Of a stretch of 64,000 bases of DNA, positions 1 through 11,481 are shown in pieces; within the stretch, counting starts at the first letter, position 1, and every line of letters starts with the position of its first letter. Source of the stretch: Panicum virgatum. Taxonomy: Eukaryota > Streptophyta > Magnoliopsida > Poales > Poaceae. The stretch is from contig NC_053136.1 in NCBI RefSeq assembly GCF_016808335.1, positions 186,001 to 250,000 on the forward strand, given 5' to 3'. The notes under the pieces are model-generated. The model did no database searches and was not told the DNA's origin. It was given only the letters and a program-made list of their open reading frames with translations. The position numbers and the translations under genes were made by a program.

Positions 1-2694
1 CCTGTGAATGATGTGTTCTTTGACAAAGCTGATCACATCTCTCGATGCTACTGACCTCATGGGCACTGCCTCTACCCACTTTGTGAAATAATCTGTGGTA
101 GCTAAGACCCATTGGTGACCCTTGCTAGACGACGGGTTGATCTGTCCAATCATGTCCATGCCCCATCCTCTGAATGGCCAAGGTTTGATGATAGGATTCA
201 TCACTGATGCTGGCACTATCTGAATTTTGCCAAACTTCTGACATGCTTGACATCCCTTGTAATATTTGAAACAATCCTCAAGCATAGTGGGCCAGTAATA
301 ACCCGATCGCCTAATCAGCCATTTCATTTTATGGGCCGATTGGTGAGTACCGCAGGCTCCTTCATGTACCTCATGCAAGAGCCGATTTGACTCTGAAGGC
401 CCCAGACATTTGAGCAGTAGTCCTTCCAAGGTCCTGTAGAACATGTCATCCCCTATCAGAACATACTTCATGGCCTTGAGTCTTATCCTTCTGGGTGCCC
501 CCCGAGCCGAATCCTTCAAGTAATTGAAGATATCGGCTCTCCAGTCTCCGGGTTCTAGAAATTGAACCTCCACATCGACTCCATCGGCTGCTTCCCTGTA
601 CCCGGAAGCCATCTGTGCCAAATCATTGGCTTCATTATTCAGAATCCTGCGTATCCAGTGGAAATTGATGTATCTAAATTGTGACATCAACTCACGGCAC
701 TGCATCCATATCGGGAAAAGAGCCTCGCTCTCACATCTATATTCCTCCGTGAGCTGAGAAATCACCAATTCTGAGTCCCCAAAAATTTCCACCGCCTCTG
801 CTCCAGCTTCAAGGAGTAGTTCCATCCCTTTGCGAACGGCTTCATATTCCACCAAATTATTGGTGCATGAGGCAGTCATTCTGATGGAAAAAGAATATGT
901 CGCCCCACGAGGCGAGACCAATAGAATTCCCACACCGCACCCATCATCACAAGCCGATCCATCAAAGAACATAGCCCAAGCACGAACAAATACTATAGCA
1001 ATATCAGTGCTGATCCTGTCCGCAACAAGATCTGCCAGTGCTTGCCCCTTGACTGCTTTTGCAAGCTGGTATCGGATATCAAACTCTGACAATGCAAACA
1101 TCCATTTTCCAAGTCGGCCTTTCAGGACAGGAGCCGACAGCATGTGCTTTATGACATCTGATTTGCATATAACAATTGTTTCCGCCGAGAGCAAAATATG
1201 ACGAAGCTTTGTACATGTAAAGTATAAGCAAAGGCAAAGCTTCTCGATTTCAGGGTACCTGGTCTCGGCGTCTAACATGCGTCTGCTGAGGTAGAAAACC
1301 ACCCTCTCCTGGCCGTCATGCTTCTGAACCAACACTGGAGCAATAGAAGTGTCACCCACGGATAGGTACACATAGAACGGCCTATCATGCTGAGGAGAAA
1401 CCAACACTGGAGGCTTTGACAAATATTCTTTGATTTCATCGAAAGCTTGCTGTTGTTCTGCCCCCCAGCGAAACTCATCATCAGATTTGATCTTCACTAG
1501 ACCCATGAATGGCTCAATGCGCCCAGACAGATTAGAGATAAACCATCTGAAAAAGTTGATTTTACCGATGAGCTTCTGCAACTCTTTCTTCGTAGTAGGT
1601 GGCTTCATCGTCTTCACAGCCTCTTGACTCTTTAGGCTGATCTCGATTCCCCGTTCATGCACCAGGAATCCCAGAAATTGACCGGCCGATACACCGAAGG
1701 CACACTTCTTTGGGTTCATTTTGAGCCCGAATCTTCGAGTCCGCTCCATAACTTGACGCAGATCTTCTAAATGCTCCGCAGTTGACTTGGACTTGACCAC
1801 AACGTCATCAATATAAATCTCCACCAGTTTGCCGATGAGATCATGAAAAATGTAATTCATAGCACGTTGGTATGTTGCACCGGCATTTTTCAGTCCGAAG
1901 GTCATAACCAAGTACTCAAACAAGCCAACCGCACCTGGTACTCTGAACGCAGTCTTGTTCACGTCCTCTGGGGCCATGAAGATCTGGTTGTAACCGGCGT
2001 TGCCATCCATAAAACTCATCATTTTGTGGCCAGCAGCGGCATTGATCAACGTCTCTGCAACAGGCATTGGGTATTCATCCTTCGGAGTTACTCTGTTGAG
2101 ATCTCTAAAATCGACGCAGACACGCCATCGGCCATCTTTCTTTTGTACCGGCACCACACTGGAGATCCATTCTGCATACCGGCACGGCCTGATGAACCCA
2201 GCATCCAGCATTTTCTCCACCTCTTTCTTGACTTCTTCTAGGACTTCGGCCTTCATCTGACGTGCTGGTTGCTGAAACGGCCGAAACCCCTTCTTGAGCG
2301 GGAGCCGATGCTCGACGATGCTTCTATCCAGACCGGGCATTTCAGTGCAGTCCCATGCAAAACAGTCCCGATACTTTTTCAGTAATGCAATCATCTCCTT
2401 ACGCAAAACCGGATCCAACTTTTTGCTGATAAATGTCGGCCGTGGCTTATCCCCAGAACCGATGTCAACTTCTTCCAAATCGTCAGCTGACGTGAACCCG
2501 TATCCTAGTTTGCCGTCGTCTGAGAAACTAGCTGCGAACGCAGGCGAGTCTTCATTGTCTGCAAGATCAGCGGCAAACACAGGGAGATGACAAGAAAAAT
2601 TATTTGGCCAACCGCATGGGCTGGCTGCCTCTATACTTCCATTATAATTCGAAATCAAATAGTGGATGAGTGGCCAACTGCCAGAGCAGGCCAT
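1..2694 (-). CDS. Tat-type pol: RT-RNaseH-aRNaseH-integrase, runs off the edge
   Basis: Reading triplets on the minus strand, I find no stop from about 2871 down to base 1, so the frame is open for more than 950 codons and leaves the window inside the integrase core. The first in-frame Met is at 2694; the start is uncertain. In order: reverse transcriptase (about 2460-1690, with the catalytic YIDD near 1804-1819), the RT-linked RNaseH (about 1660-1080), a second archaeal-type RNaseH starting with an MFFDGSACDDG motif (about 975-640), the integrase zinc-binding region with CQAC-type cysteines (about 430-230) and the start of the integrase core. The polyprotein would copy and integrate the element. 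It sits in a separate frame from gag-protease, after a stop near 2810 that element B shares. Unlike B it shows no nonsense codon here. Confidence 0.85.
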   Translation of the reverse strand, partial: MACSGSWPLIHYLISNYNGSIEAASPCGWPNNFSCHLPVFAADLADNEDSPAFAASFSDDGKLGYGFTSADDLEEVDIGSGDKPRPTFISKKLDPVLRKEMIALLKKYRDCFAWDCTEMPGLDRSIVEHRLPLKKGFRPFQQPARQMKAEVLEEVKKEVEKMLDAGFIRPCRYAEWISSVVPVQKKDGRWRVCVDFRDLNRVTPKDEYPMPVAETLINAAAGHKMMSFMDGNAGYNQIFMAPEDVNKTAFRVPGAVGLFEYLVMTFGLKNAGATYQRAMNYIFHDLIGKLVEIYIDDVVVKSKSTAEHLEDLRQVMERTRRFGLKMNPKKCAFGVSAGQFLGFLVHERGIEISLKSQEAVKTMKPPTTKKELQKLIGKINFFRWFISNLSGRIEPFMGLVKIKSDDEFRWGAEQQQAFDEIKEYLSKPPVLVSPQHDRPFYVYLSVGDTSIAPVLVQKHDGQERVVFYLSRRMLDAETRYPEIEKLCLCLYFTCTKLRHILLSAETIVICKSDVIKHMLSAPVLKGRLGKWMFALSEFDIRYQLAKAVKGQALADLVADRISTDIAIVFVRAWAMFFDGSACDDGCGVGILLVSPRGATYSFSIRMTASCTNNLVEYEAVRKGMELLLEAGAEAVEIFGDSELVISQLTEEYRCESEALFPIWMQCRELMSQFRYINFHWIRRILNNEANDLAQMASGYREAADGVDVEVQFLEPGDWRADIFNYLKDSARGAPRRIRLKAMKYVLIGDDMFYRTLEGLLLKCLGPSESNRLLHEVHEGACGTHQSAHKMKWLIRRSGYYWPTMLEDCFKYYKGCQACQKFGKIQIVPASVMNPIIKPWPFRGWGMDMIGQINPSSSKGHQWVLATTDYFTKWVEAVPMRSVASRDVISFVKEHIIHR

Positions 2695-2936
2695 CGTGTG
2701 TACATGATGTAACAATTCCGAACCCAAACAGGATTTTCCTATTTTTTGGGGCCGATCGCCGGGATCGGCCTCGCTATTTCTATTACATCCCGTGGCATGC
2801 CAGGATGCATTTACTCTGTGAGGCCAGTGGATAAGACCAGCCTCAATCTGTTTTTTGTCGCCTCGATCCGATCACAGTCTTCAAGGGCAATCCCTGAGAT
2901 TGGCTCTTGTCCTTCTGCATCCCAAGCATGCATATC

Positions 2937-5900
2937 TGTAACACCCTTATTTAAATTCCAGCATTTAATAATAAATTTAATTGGCTTTATTTAAGCTTCT
3001 AAGGTTTATTGTGTTTAGTATGGCTTTTAATTCAATTTTTGTTCTATAAGTAATTAAAATTTTATCATAGGTTTAAAAATTTGTGTTGCATTCATGCTGG
3101 TGCATACTTTTATTTGAGTGTGGTTTGAATTCAAATTCATTTTTGAATTCAAACTTTGTTTGAATTAGATTTAGAAAGGAGAAGAATAGGAAATAGAAAA
3201 GGAAAATAGAAACCCAATAGGAAACCCAAACCCAACCCAGCAGCTCTAGCCCGTCCGGCCCACCCTTTCCTCGCCACCCCGCTCGGCCTGCCAGCGCGGC
3301 CCGCGCAAGCTCCCGCTTGACCCAGCTCCGCACGGCCCAAGCACGCGGCCCAGCTCTCCGCATCCCGCACGCCTGCGCAGCCCGCCAGCCTCACCCGCCT
3401 GCCAACAGGGCCCGCGCGTCAGTCGTCTCTCCCACGCCCGCGCGCGCGTCGCTCTCGCTGAGCACCCGGGCCCGCTGTCAGCCCCTTCTTCCCCGCCGAG
3501 CGGCTCCTCTGTTTCGCTCTGTTTCGCTCAGCCTGCTCCGCGAGCTCCGTCTTTCCGCTACCCGTGGCCCCGCTCCACCCCGGGCTCGCGCACGGACCCG
3601 CTCTACCCCGCACTCACGCACGGACCCACACGCTAGCCTCGCCCGCGCCCTTTCTTTCTAGAAACCCGCCCGGAATCGGATGAGGGTTCAATCCCGAATC
3701 CGCCGCGCAGTCACCGCGCCGCAATTTCCGCGGCTCGCACGCCAAGGATTGCCACCACCGCCCTTTTAACGCGCCCCGCACCCCCCTGAATCCCTCCATC
3801 CACCAGCGCGCCGCACAACCCTAGCCGCCACCTTGCCTCTGCTCAGAGCGGAGCGCCGCCGCGACCTCCAAGCCGGTGATCCCCTGCGCCGCCCCAATTC
3901 ATCATCTCCGGTGACCTCTGGACCTCTCTGACCCTTCACCGGCTTCGCAGAGCGACCCCGAGGATCCCCGTGGAGTCCGGAGGGCCGGAACACCGCCGCA
4001 TCGACCACGCCCACGAACGCCGCCCGCCTCCACCGCCGGATCTCGCCGCCGGCCGACCTACACTGCATCAATCCCCACTACAGGCCCTCGGTGAGCCTCA
4101 CAACGACCCGCCCCTTCGTTTGCGCTAGCTGTATTAGCCCTTAGCCCGCTCCCGAGGTCAGCGCATCGCACGCCGGCGAGGTGTGCCGTCCGAGCCGCCC
4201 TGCACCGGCGACGACCCCCCTTCCAGCCCCGAACCGCCTCTCCGAGTGCCCTAAGGGACTGTATGCGTCACGCTCGCCCTTTTGCACCAGGCCGCGACCC
4301 TTTTGGCCACCTGAATCACCGTAGCGATCAACTCCGGCGACCCCCCTTCCAGCGCCGCCGCTCGCCGTGGCGTCAGCGCCGCCGCCCGCGTGCCCAAGCC
4401 CTCTGAGCCGCCCATTTAGGAACCAATGGCCTAGATTAGATCTAGGACCGAGCCGATCTGGACCATCAGATCTAGATCCAAGCGCCCTGAATCAAAGATA
4501 ACGGTTCGCCCAGTCTTTTTGCATATGAGCCTCCGTGATTTCTGGTAATCAACCCGCCGTCCAGATTTGTTCAAAACTAATTACAGTGAGGCCCTGATTT
4601 TAGCGTTTTACCCCCTGAGCTTCTTAAGAATTGAACCCGCCGTCCACCCTTGGTAGTTTTACGTGTCAAACCCTGGATCTATAGTTTAATTACGTTTAGG
4701 CCCTCGGTTTTAGCAGAAAAGCCCCTGGAACTCTGTTTTTCTTACAGATAAGCCCCTGAACCTTGTTTTTGGCCTAGAATATGCGTTTTAGCTCCGTTTT
4801 TAGCGATCTTTATGTCCACGCGATCGTTGTAACGCGTAGAATAGTTTTAGATTAGTTTAGTGTGTTGTTTTTATGTATTGATGTACTGTTTCTTTAGCTT
4901 TTGTTAGAGTTTGCTTGAATGCTTATTATTGCGCATTGTTTTGGCCATGTGTTCGTGAGTAGATGTTGATCCATCTGAGGAGCCCCAGTACCAGTACCAG
5001 GAGCAGCCGTCTTCCGAGCACTTTGAGCAGCAGCCAGAGCAGTACGAGGAAGGCAAGTATAACATGAACAACCTATCACTTTTAAATACATTTTCATACT
5101 GCATTTTAATACTGTATGCCTATAAGGACATTCCTAGCCACTTTATATCCTTTATATTTATCCTTTGGGTTGCATTTTGGTTAGTTGTGCTAGGTTGCCG
5201 TGCTATAACACACTCTGGTCCTTTTTTAATTAATTTGATTAATGGTTTACTTGAACTTAACTCTGAGAGTGGGCCTCTGTGCTTCGTGCTTGAGTGGCTC
5301 ACGTCTCGTTAAAATATGGTTTTTGTAGAAACATGGTTTAGGGGGCCAGCACGGTGCTTAGTGCTTGGTTGGCCACTCTCCATAAGGACCGGTTCATAGA
5401 GCGACAACCTGGGACAACAGCGCTACCACAAGGCTAGAATGGGATAGACTTGGCGTAATAATTAGATCTTTTTGGTTTGGAGTAACTTACCTGCGGGGCA
5501 GGGGCGGTAAGCTTCTATGGCCCTCGTGCTGAGTGGCCTCGTCTGTGCTTCGTGTCTTGACGCCCACTAGACCTGCTCCATAGTCGCTGATCCACCCTCG
5601 CGGTTACTCCCTACCAACGAGATTCTTTGTAAAGGCCTCGTAGTGAGTCGCTAGTCATCCCACCTAAGGAAGTGTGATGAACCTCTAGCGTAGCTCACGA
5701 CTTGTGGGTAAAGATGTGCAACCTCTGCAGAGTGTAAAACTGGTATACTAGCCGTGCTCACGGTTATGAGCGGCCCAGATCCTCCTTTTGATTAGTGGAG
5801 TTATCTCCTTCCGACGAGGGAGGTGCTTCTCGGGGTTACCTTGGTGGCTTGGTTTTGGTTTGGATCTCAGTAGTAACATGGTTAATCTTGATTAATTACT

Positions 5901-6411
5901 ATGTAACTGGGTTAATGGTAATTCATCAACTCGTAGTAAATAGCTTTAATAAAATTTTGCCAAGATTAAAAGCTAATGCAGTTGAGTCAGCCAACCTTAG
6001 AGCCTCATAGTTTGTGTTATACTTGTTGAGTACAAGTTGTGTACTCACTCTTGCCTCTTCTCTACTTTTTCCTCTTGGCTACGCTACTGCTGCTCAGTTC
6101 CTGCCGACGCGAGGGAGTTCGTCCAGCGCTACCAGGACTACGAGGACTTCTAGGTGTTCGTCTCCCAGTCGACGTCCCTGTGGCGCCCTGCTTCAGCTTC
6201 GGAGAGCTTTATTCGTATTTTGTACTTCGCTTCCGCTGTATCAGACATTTTTGTCATTATTGTAATAAATAACATTCGTATTCGCTTTATTATATCTTTT
6301 TACGTGATATGTGCTATGATATACTGTTCATTCTGTTGTATATACGTGTGACTTGATCCTGGCACGTATATGATTGCTCGGTTTATGTTCTTTTATAAAC
6401 CGGGTGTTACA
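2937..6411 (+). repeat. 5' LTR of chromovirus
   Basis: Direct repeat of 11482-14927. It is 3475 bp long, with an AT-rich start, a very GC-rich block at about 3230-4450 and an AT-rich second half. The open frames in it (for example at 3317-3661 and 3766-4071) recur in both LTRs and look like by-products of the GC-rich composition. Compared with the 3' LTR it keeps a 32-bp segment near 5952-5983. Confidence 0.95.
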
Positions 6412-6414
6412 GAG

Positions 6415-6426
6415 TGGTATCAGAGC
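6415..6426 (+). promoter_or_regulatory. Primer-binding site, tRNA-iMet type
   Basis: TGGTATCAGAGC lies three bases after the 5' LTR. It is complementary to the 3' end of plant initiator tRNA-Met and is the usual minus-strand primer site of chromoviruses. The leader from 6427 to 6984 (558 bp) is AT-rich and shows no gene. Confidence 0.95.
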
Positions 6427-6984
6427 CATATCGACTGTAGGACGAAGCCTAGATAGAACTGGTCGAGTTTTAGGACTCCTTCTCTCCAATCCTTACCTGC
6501 TGAAATTATTTTTCTATTATACCCCTTGACTTCCTTGACTTTTTACCCGTCTTGCCTTGATTTCTCTCTCTGAAGAATAGTTTTCGTAGATTTGGCCTGA
6601 ATCAGTCATCTGACCACCATGAATATTAGCTAGGTGACCCTTTTATAATAATACGATAGCACGCTCTGCGACGCGTTGTGTTAGTCGAGTCGTGTGTTAA
6701 ACTCGGCTAAGTCGTGAAAATTGTCTGCTTGTTATTATGCTACATGTTTGATTTGGATTTTTGACTGATTGCATAGCTTAGTAGTTTAAATTTGTTTAAA
6801 GAAAATCACTATATTGTTAAAGTTAATTAATTAATAAAATGAGTTAGATCGTTGGGGGTAAAACAGTCAACTCTATCCTGTCTACTTTATCATGGCTGAG
6901 TCTTTTTCCGCAAAGAGTTATCATATCCATCTGAATTTATTCCTGCAATATCCTTACTCGTGAAATCTTTTGTCCAAAAATCAG

Positions 6985-9900
6985 ATGGTGAACACCAGGC
7001 GTGGTTCTGACCAGCAGGGGCAGAACAACCAGGGTCAGAACACCCAGGGGACCGGGATCCCGATGCCTCCGCCTTTGACTCTGGAGCAGTACTTCCAGCT
7101 CCAGATGCAGATGATGGCTACCCTGAACAACACGGTTCAGGCTCTTCAGCAGGCTCACACTCAGCCTCCGCCTCCTCGACCGCCGCAGCCTCGCGACAGG
7201 CGTGCTGAGTTCCTGAGGGGTCACCCGCCGACGTTCTCTCACACGTCCGACCCTCTTCAGGCTGACGACTGGCTCCGTGCAGTGGAGCGTCAGCTGGACA
7301 TCGCCCAGTGCGATGATCGGGAGAGAGTTCTGTACGCAGCAGGACAGCTGCGAGGGGCAGCTTTGGACTGGTGGGAGTCCCACCCAGTTCATGACCGCGA
7401 GTCTCTCACTTGGCTCCAGTTCAGGGAGCGTTTCCGCAGCCACAACGTCCCCGCGGGCGTTATGAAGATGAAGCAGAAGGAGTTCCTTGCACTAAAGCAG
7501 GGGACTATGTCGGTCACGGAGTATCGTGATCGCTTTCTTCAGCTGGCTCGCTACGCCCCTGCCGATGTTGCGGATGACCGCAAGAAGCAGGAGCACTTCA
7601 TGGAGGGTCTTGAGGACTACCTCCAGTACGCGCTGCTCAACCTCCGCTTCGACGACTTCAACCATCTGGTTGACAGCGCGCTCAACACTGAGCGTAAGCA
7701 CTTGGAGATGGAGGACAAGAAGAGGAAGATTGTCCCCGTTGCTTCCGGCAGCAACACTCGCCCTCGACTCCAGCAGCCCCAGCAGTACCAGCCTCAGTAC
7801 CGGCCTCCTCAGCAGTACCAGCAGAGGCCACCGCAGCAGTACCCGCCTCGACAGCAGCAGGCAGGTCAGGGCCCGAGGTTACCGGCACCTCCGGCTCGTG
7901 CTCCACCAGCTCCACCAGCACCTCAGGCTCCACGTCCGGCAGCTCCTACCGGACAGCAGGCTTCGACACTTGCACGCGTCTGCTATCACTACGGCCAGCC
8001 GGGGCACTATGCCAACACTTGCCCCCGGAAGGCGCAGGCGGGACAGCAGGGGCGCCCAGCTCAGCCCAGGGCGCCAGCACAGGCTCGAGTGAACCACATG
8101 ACGGCCGAGTCAGTGGCCGAGGCTCCTAACGTGGTTATTGGTACGTTCATGGTCAACTCTCACCCCGCTACAGTGCTTTTCGATACCGGTGCTACCCATT
8201 CTTTCATTTCCAAGTCATTTGCCTTGCAGCATGGTATACCAGTTTCTTGTATGAGGATAGCTATGGTAGTTACCTCACCTGGGGGTCAGATTCGTACATG
8301 TTCTATATGCTCCAGAGTTAGTATTGTCATAAAGGGGGTAGAGTTCCGCACTGGCTTGATAGTGATTGACTCCTCGGGGATAGATGTGATCTTGGGCATG
8401 GAGACACTCACCAGATGGGGAGTCCGTATTGATTGTGCTCAGCGGACAGTTCACTTATCGGCATCTGATGGCCAAGAGGTGACATTCAGTGCTTCAGAGC
8501 CTTCTGGATTTCTACATCAGATGGAGGCTAGACTCACGGACGGTATTCGTGTGGTGTTTGAATTCCCGGATGTCTTTCCGGGTGATCTGCCAGGTATGCC
8601 GCCTGAACGCGCCATTGAGTTTTGTATTGATCTCTTGCCTGGCACAGCTCCTATTGCAAAGCGGCCCTACCGTATGGCACCTATAGAGCATGAAGAAGTT
8701 AAGAAGACTATTGATGAGTTGCTAGCCAAGGGCTATATCCGTCGCAGCTTCTCTCCTTGGGCTTTTCCATTATTGCTGGTAGATAAGAAGGATGGCTCGA
8801 AGAGGATGTGTGTGGATTATCGGGAGCTGAATGCAGTTACTATCAAGAACAAGCATCCACTGCCCCGTATTGAGGATCTCTTCGATCTGCTTCGAGGTGC
8901 TCATATATTCTCGAAGATTGATCTTCGTTCGGGATATTTTCAGCTGAGGATCCGTCCTGGGGATATTCCGAAGATGGCATTCACCTGCAAGTACAGGCTA
9001 TATGAGTATACAGTCATGTCCTTCAGCTTGACTAATGCCCCGGCTTACTTCATGCATCTGATGAACATGGTCTTCATGGATTATCTGGATGTCTTCGTGG
9101 TGATCTTCATCGATGATATTCTGATCTTCTCCAAGACAGAAGAAGAGCATGAGGAGCATCTGAGACTCGTATTGCAGAGATTGAGAGAGCATCAATTGTA
9201 TGCCAAGTTCAGCAAGTGCGAGTTCTGGATTGACGAGGTTCCATTCCTCGGTCATGTTATCTCTCAGGGAGGCATTGCCGTTGATCCGAGCAAGGTGAAG
9301 GATGTGCTAGAGTGGGAGACACCGCAGACAGTAAAGGAAGTCAGGTCTTTCTTGGGCTTAGCTGGATATTATCGGAGGTTCATTGAGAATTTCTCCAAGA
9401 TCGCGAAGCCTTTGACTTCTTTGCTGGAGAAAAATGTGGCTTTCGTGTGGACTGATGAGCGTCAGAGGGCCTTTGATGAGCTGAAGAAGAGGTTGACTAC
9501 GGCGCCAGTCCTGACTCTGCCAGACCAGACCAAGAGGTTCACGGTATATTGTGATGCTTCAAAGGATGGTCTTGGGTGTGTTCTGATGCAGGAGGGCAGA
9601 GTAATTGCTTATGCTTCACGGCAGTTACGTCGGCATGAGCTGAACTATCCCACTCATGATCTTGAGTTAGCCGCAGTTGTGCATGCTCTGAAGATTTGGA
9701 GGCATTACTTGTATGGGCAGCGGTGTGATATCTACACTGATCACAAGAGCCTCAAGTACATTTTCACACAGAATGAGCTGAACATGCGGCAGAGAAGATG
9801 GCTAGAGTTAGTCAAGGATTATGACCTGGAGATTCACTATCATCCGGGCAAGGCCAATGTTGTAGCAGATGCTCTGAGCAGAAGAAGTTATGTCAACATG

Positions 9901-11445
9901 GCCGTGGCTTTCCAGATGCCTCCAGAGTTATGTGAGGAGTTCGAGCAGTTGAGTCTGGGCTTCTTGCATCATACTTCCACTGCAGCATTCGAGGCAGTAC
10001 CGACTCTAGAGTCAGAGATCAGGCAGCATCAGAAAGATGATGAGAAGCTGCAGGAGATCCGTGAGTTGCTCAAGAAGGGCAAGGCTCCTCATTTTAGAGA
10101 GGATGATCAGGGTACCTTGTGGTATAAGAACCGGATCTGTGTTCCAGATGTGAAGGATCTCCGGAAGTTGATTCTGAGTGAGGCCCATGATACAGCTTAC
10201 TCTATTCATCCGGGCAGCACGAAGATGTATTATGAACTGAAGGAACGTTTCTGGTGGTATGGGATGAAGCATTCAGTGGCAGAGTACGTGGCTATTTGTG
10301 ACACCTGTCAGCGTGTCAAGGCTGAGCATCAGAGGCCAGCAGGTCTATTACAGCCTTTGAAGATTCCAGAGTGGAAATGGGAGGAAATCACTATGGACTT
10401 CATTGTTGGATTGCCTCGTACTCAGAAAGGGTACAACTCCATATGGGTAGTAGTGGATCGTCTGACGAAAGTTGCTCACTTCATTCCAGTGAACACTACT
10501 TACTCCGGTGCCAGACTTGCGGAGTTGTACATCTCTCGGATTGTCTGCTTGCATGGTGTGCCGAAGAAGATTATATCTGACAGAGGGTCTCAGTTCACTT
10601 CTCGTTTCTGGGAGCAGCTCCATGATTCTTTGGATACGAAGCTGCGTTTCAGTACGGCTTATCACCCTCAGACAGATGGGCAGACAGAGAGAACCAACCA
10701 AGTGTTGGAAGATATGCTGAGAGCTTGTGCCATTAAGTACGGTATTAGTTGGGATAAGTGCCTGTCATATGCTGAGTTCTCGTATAACAACAGCTATCAG
10801 GCCAGTCTGAAGAAGTCCCCCTTTGAGGCATTGTATGGCAGGAAGTGCAGGACTCCTCTCTATTGGGATCAGATTGGTGAGAAGCAGCTCTTTGGCCCTG
10901 AGATCATAGATGATGCAGAGCAGATGGTCCAGGTTGTGCGAGAAAATCTGAGGATTGCACAGAGCAGACAGAAGAGCTATGCTGATGGCAAATGGAGAGA
11001 TCTGACCTTCGGTGTTGGTGATTATGTGTATCTAAAGGTGTCTCCGATGAGAGGAATCCGCAGATTCAATGTCAAAGGGAAGTTAGCACCTCGGTATGTG
11101 GGGCCATTCAAGGTGCTAGAGCGGAAAGGCGAAGTTGCTTATCGCCTGGAGTTACCTCTCAGCCTCTCAGGAGTTCATGATGTCTTCCATATATCTCAGC
11201 TGAAGAGATGTCTGCGAGTACCTGAGGAGCAGGCACCACTGGATGGAGTCGATGTGCAGGAAGATCTGACTTATACTGAGCATCCGGTGAAGATTCTGGA
11301 GACATCAGAGAGGATTACTCGGAACAAGCGCATCAAGATGTGCAGAGTTCAGTGGAGCCATCACAGTGAAGCTGAGGCTACTTGGGAGCGAGAAGATGAG
11401 CTGATGAAGACATATCCAGATCTCTTTGCTAGCCAGCCCAGCTAA
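6985..11445 (+). CDS. Chromovirus gag-pol polyprotein, uninterrupted
   Basis: One frame of 1486 codons. I chose the ATG at 6985 (MVNTRRG) because the open frame upstream begins only with a TTG. The N-terminal gag has a retrotransposon gag domain and a Pro/Gln-rich linker, then a zinc knuckle near residues 333-346 that reads [14 protein letters not shown], so the second cysteine of the CCHC set is a tyrosine. The protease motif LFDTGA is near residue 400. RT has FIDD near residues 707-710 (FIDD is usual in chromoviruses), followed by RNaseH. Integrase has a CDTC zinc-binding pair, the catalytic Asp residues in TMDF and SDRGS, and Glu in DGQTERTNQ. The end (about 1400-1486) resembles a chromodomain, which in this group directs integration to heterochromatin. 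No frameshift or stop is visible, so only the knuckle change argues against function. Confidence 0.95.
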   Translation: MVNTRRGSDQQGQNNQGQNTQGTGIPMPPPLTLEQYFQLQMQMMATLNNTVQALQQAHTQPPPPRPPQPRDRRAEFLRGHPPTFSHTSDPLQADDWLRAVERQLDIAQCDDRERVLYAAGQLRGAALDWWESHPVHDRESLTWLQFRERFRSHNVPAGVMKMKQKEFLALKQGTMSVTEYRDRFLQLARYAPADVADDRKKQEHFMEGLEDYLQYALLNLRFDDFNHLVDSALNTERKHLEMEDKKRKIVPVASGSNTRPRLQQPQQYQPQYRPPQQYQQRPPQQYPPRQQQAGQGPRLPAPPARAPPAPPAPQAPRPAAPTGQQASTLARVCYHYGQPGHYANTCPRKAQAGQQGRPAQPRAPAQARVNHMTAESVAEAPNVVIGTFMVNSHPATVLFDTGATHSFISKSFALQHGIPVSCMRIAMVVTSPGGQIRTCSICSRVSIVIKGVEFRTGLIVIDSSGIDVILGMETLTRWGVRIDCAQRTVHLSASDGQEVTFSASEPSGFLHQMEARLTDGIRVVFEFPDVFPGDLPGMPPERAIEFCIDLLPGTAPIAKRPYRMAPIEHEEVKKTIDELLAKGYIRRSFSPWAFPLLLVDKKDGSKRMCVDYRELNAVTIKNKHPLPRIEDLFDLLRGAHIFSKIDLRSGYFQLRIRPGDIPKMAFTCKYRLYEYTVMSFSLTNAPAYFMHLMNMVFMDYLDVFVVIFIDDILIFSKTEEEHEEHLRLVLQRLREHQLYAKFSKCEFWIDEVPFLGHVISQGGIAVDPSKVKDVLEWETPQTVKEVRSFLGLAGYYRRFIENFSKIAKPLTSLLEKNVAFVWTDERQRAFDELKKRLTTAPVLTLPDQTKRFTVYCDASKDGLGCVLMQEGRVIAYASRQLRRHELNYPTHDLELAAVVHALKIWRHYLYGQRCDIYTDHKSLKYIFTQNELNMRQRRWLELVKDYDLEIHYHPGKANVVADALSRRSYVNMAVAFQMPPELCEEFEQLSLGFLHHTSTAAFEAVPTLESEIRQHQKDDEKLQEIRELLKKGKAPHFREDDQGTLWYKNRICVPDVKDLRKLILSEAHDTAYSIHPGSTKMYYELKERFWWYGMKHSVAEYVAICDTCQRVKAEHQRPAGLLQPLKIPEWKWEEITMDFIVGLPRTQKGYNSIWVVVDRLTKVAHFIPVNTTYSGARLAELYISRIVCLHGVPKKIISDRGSQFTSRFWEQLHDSLDTKLRFSTAYHPQTDGQTERTNQVLEDMLRACAIKYGISWDKCLSYAEFSYNNSYQASLKKSPFEALYGRKCRTPLYWDQIGEKQLFGPEIIDDAEQMVQVVRENLRIAQSRQKSYADGKWRDLTFGVGDYVYLKVSPMRGIRRFNVKGKLAPRYVGPFKVLERKGEVAYRLELPLSLSGVHDVFHISQLKRCLRVPEEQAPLDGVDVQEDLTYTEHPVKILETSERITRNKRIKMCRVQWSHHSEAEATWEREDELMKTYPDLFASQPS

Positions 11446-11467
11446 ATCTCGGGGACGAGATTTCTTT

Positions 11468-11481
11468 AAGGGGGTAGGGTA
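11468..11481 (+). promoter_or_regulatory. Polypurine tract of chromovirus
   Basis: The purine run AAGGGGGTAGGGTA (a single T apart from purines until the end) abuts the 3' LTR. This is the position of the plus-strand primer. It follows the gag-pol stop by about 20 bases. Confidence 0.9.

Noticed and set aside
830..2590. Plus-strand open frames across the Tat A pol region
   Set aside because: Shadow frames of the minus-strand pol, which reads without a stop.
3073..4071. Several open frames of 60-115 codons in the chromovirus LTRs (also at 11618-12616)
   Set aside because: They occur in both LTRs, lie in a very GC-rich block, overlap on both strands and show no domain; they follow from base composition.
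7277..10720. Other-frame open reading frames within the chromovirus gag-pol
   Set aside because: Lie inside the 1486-codon frame and are low-complexity or mirror frames.
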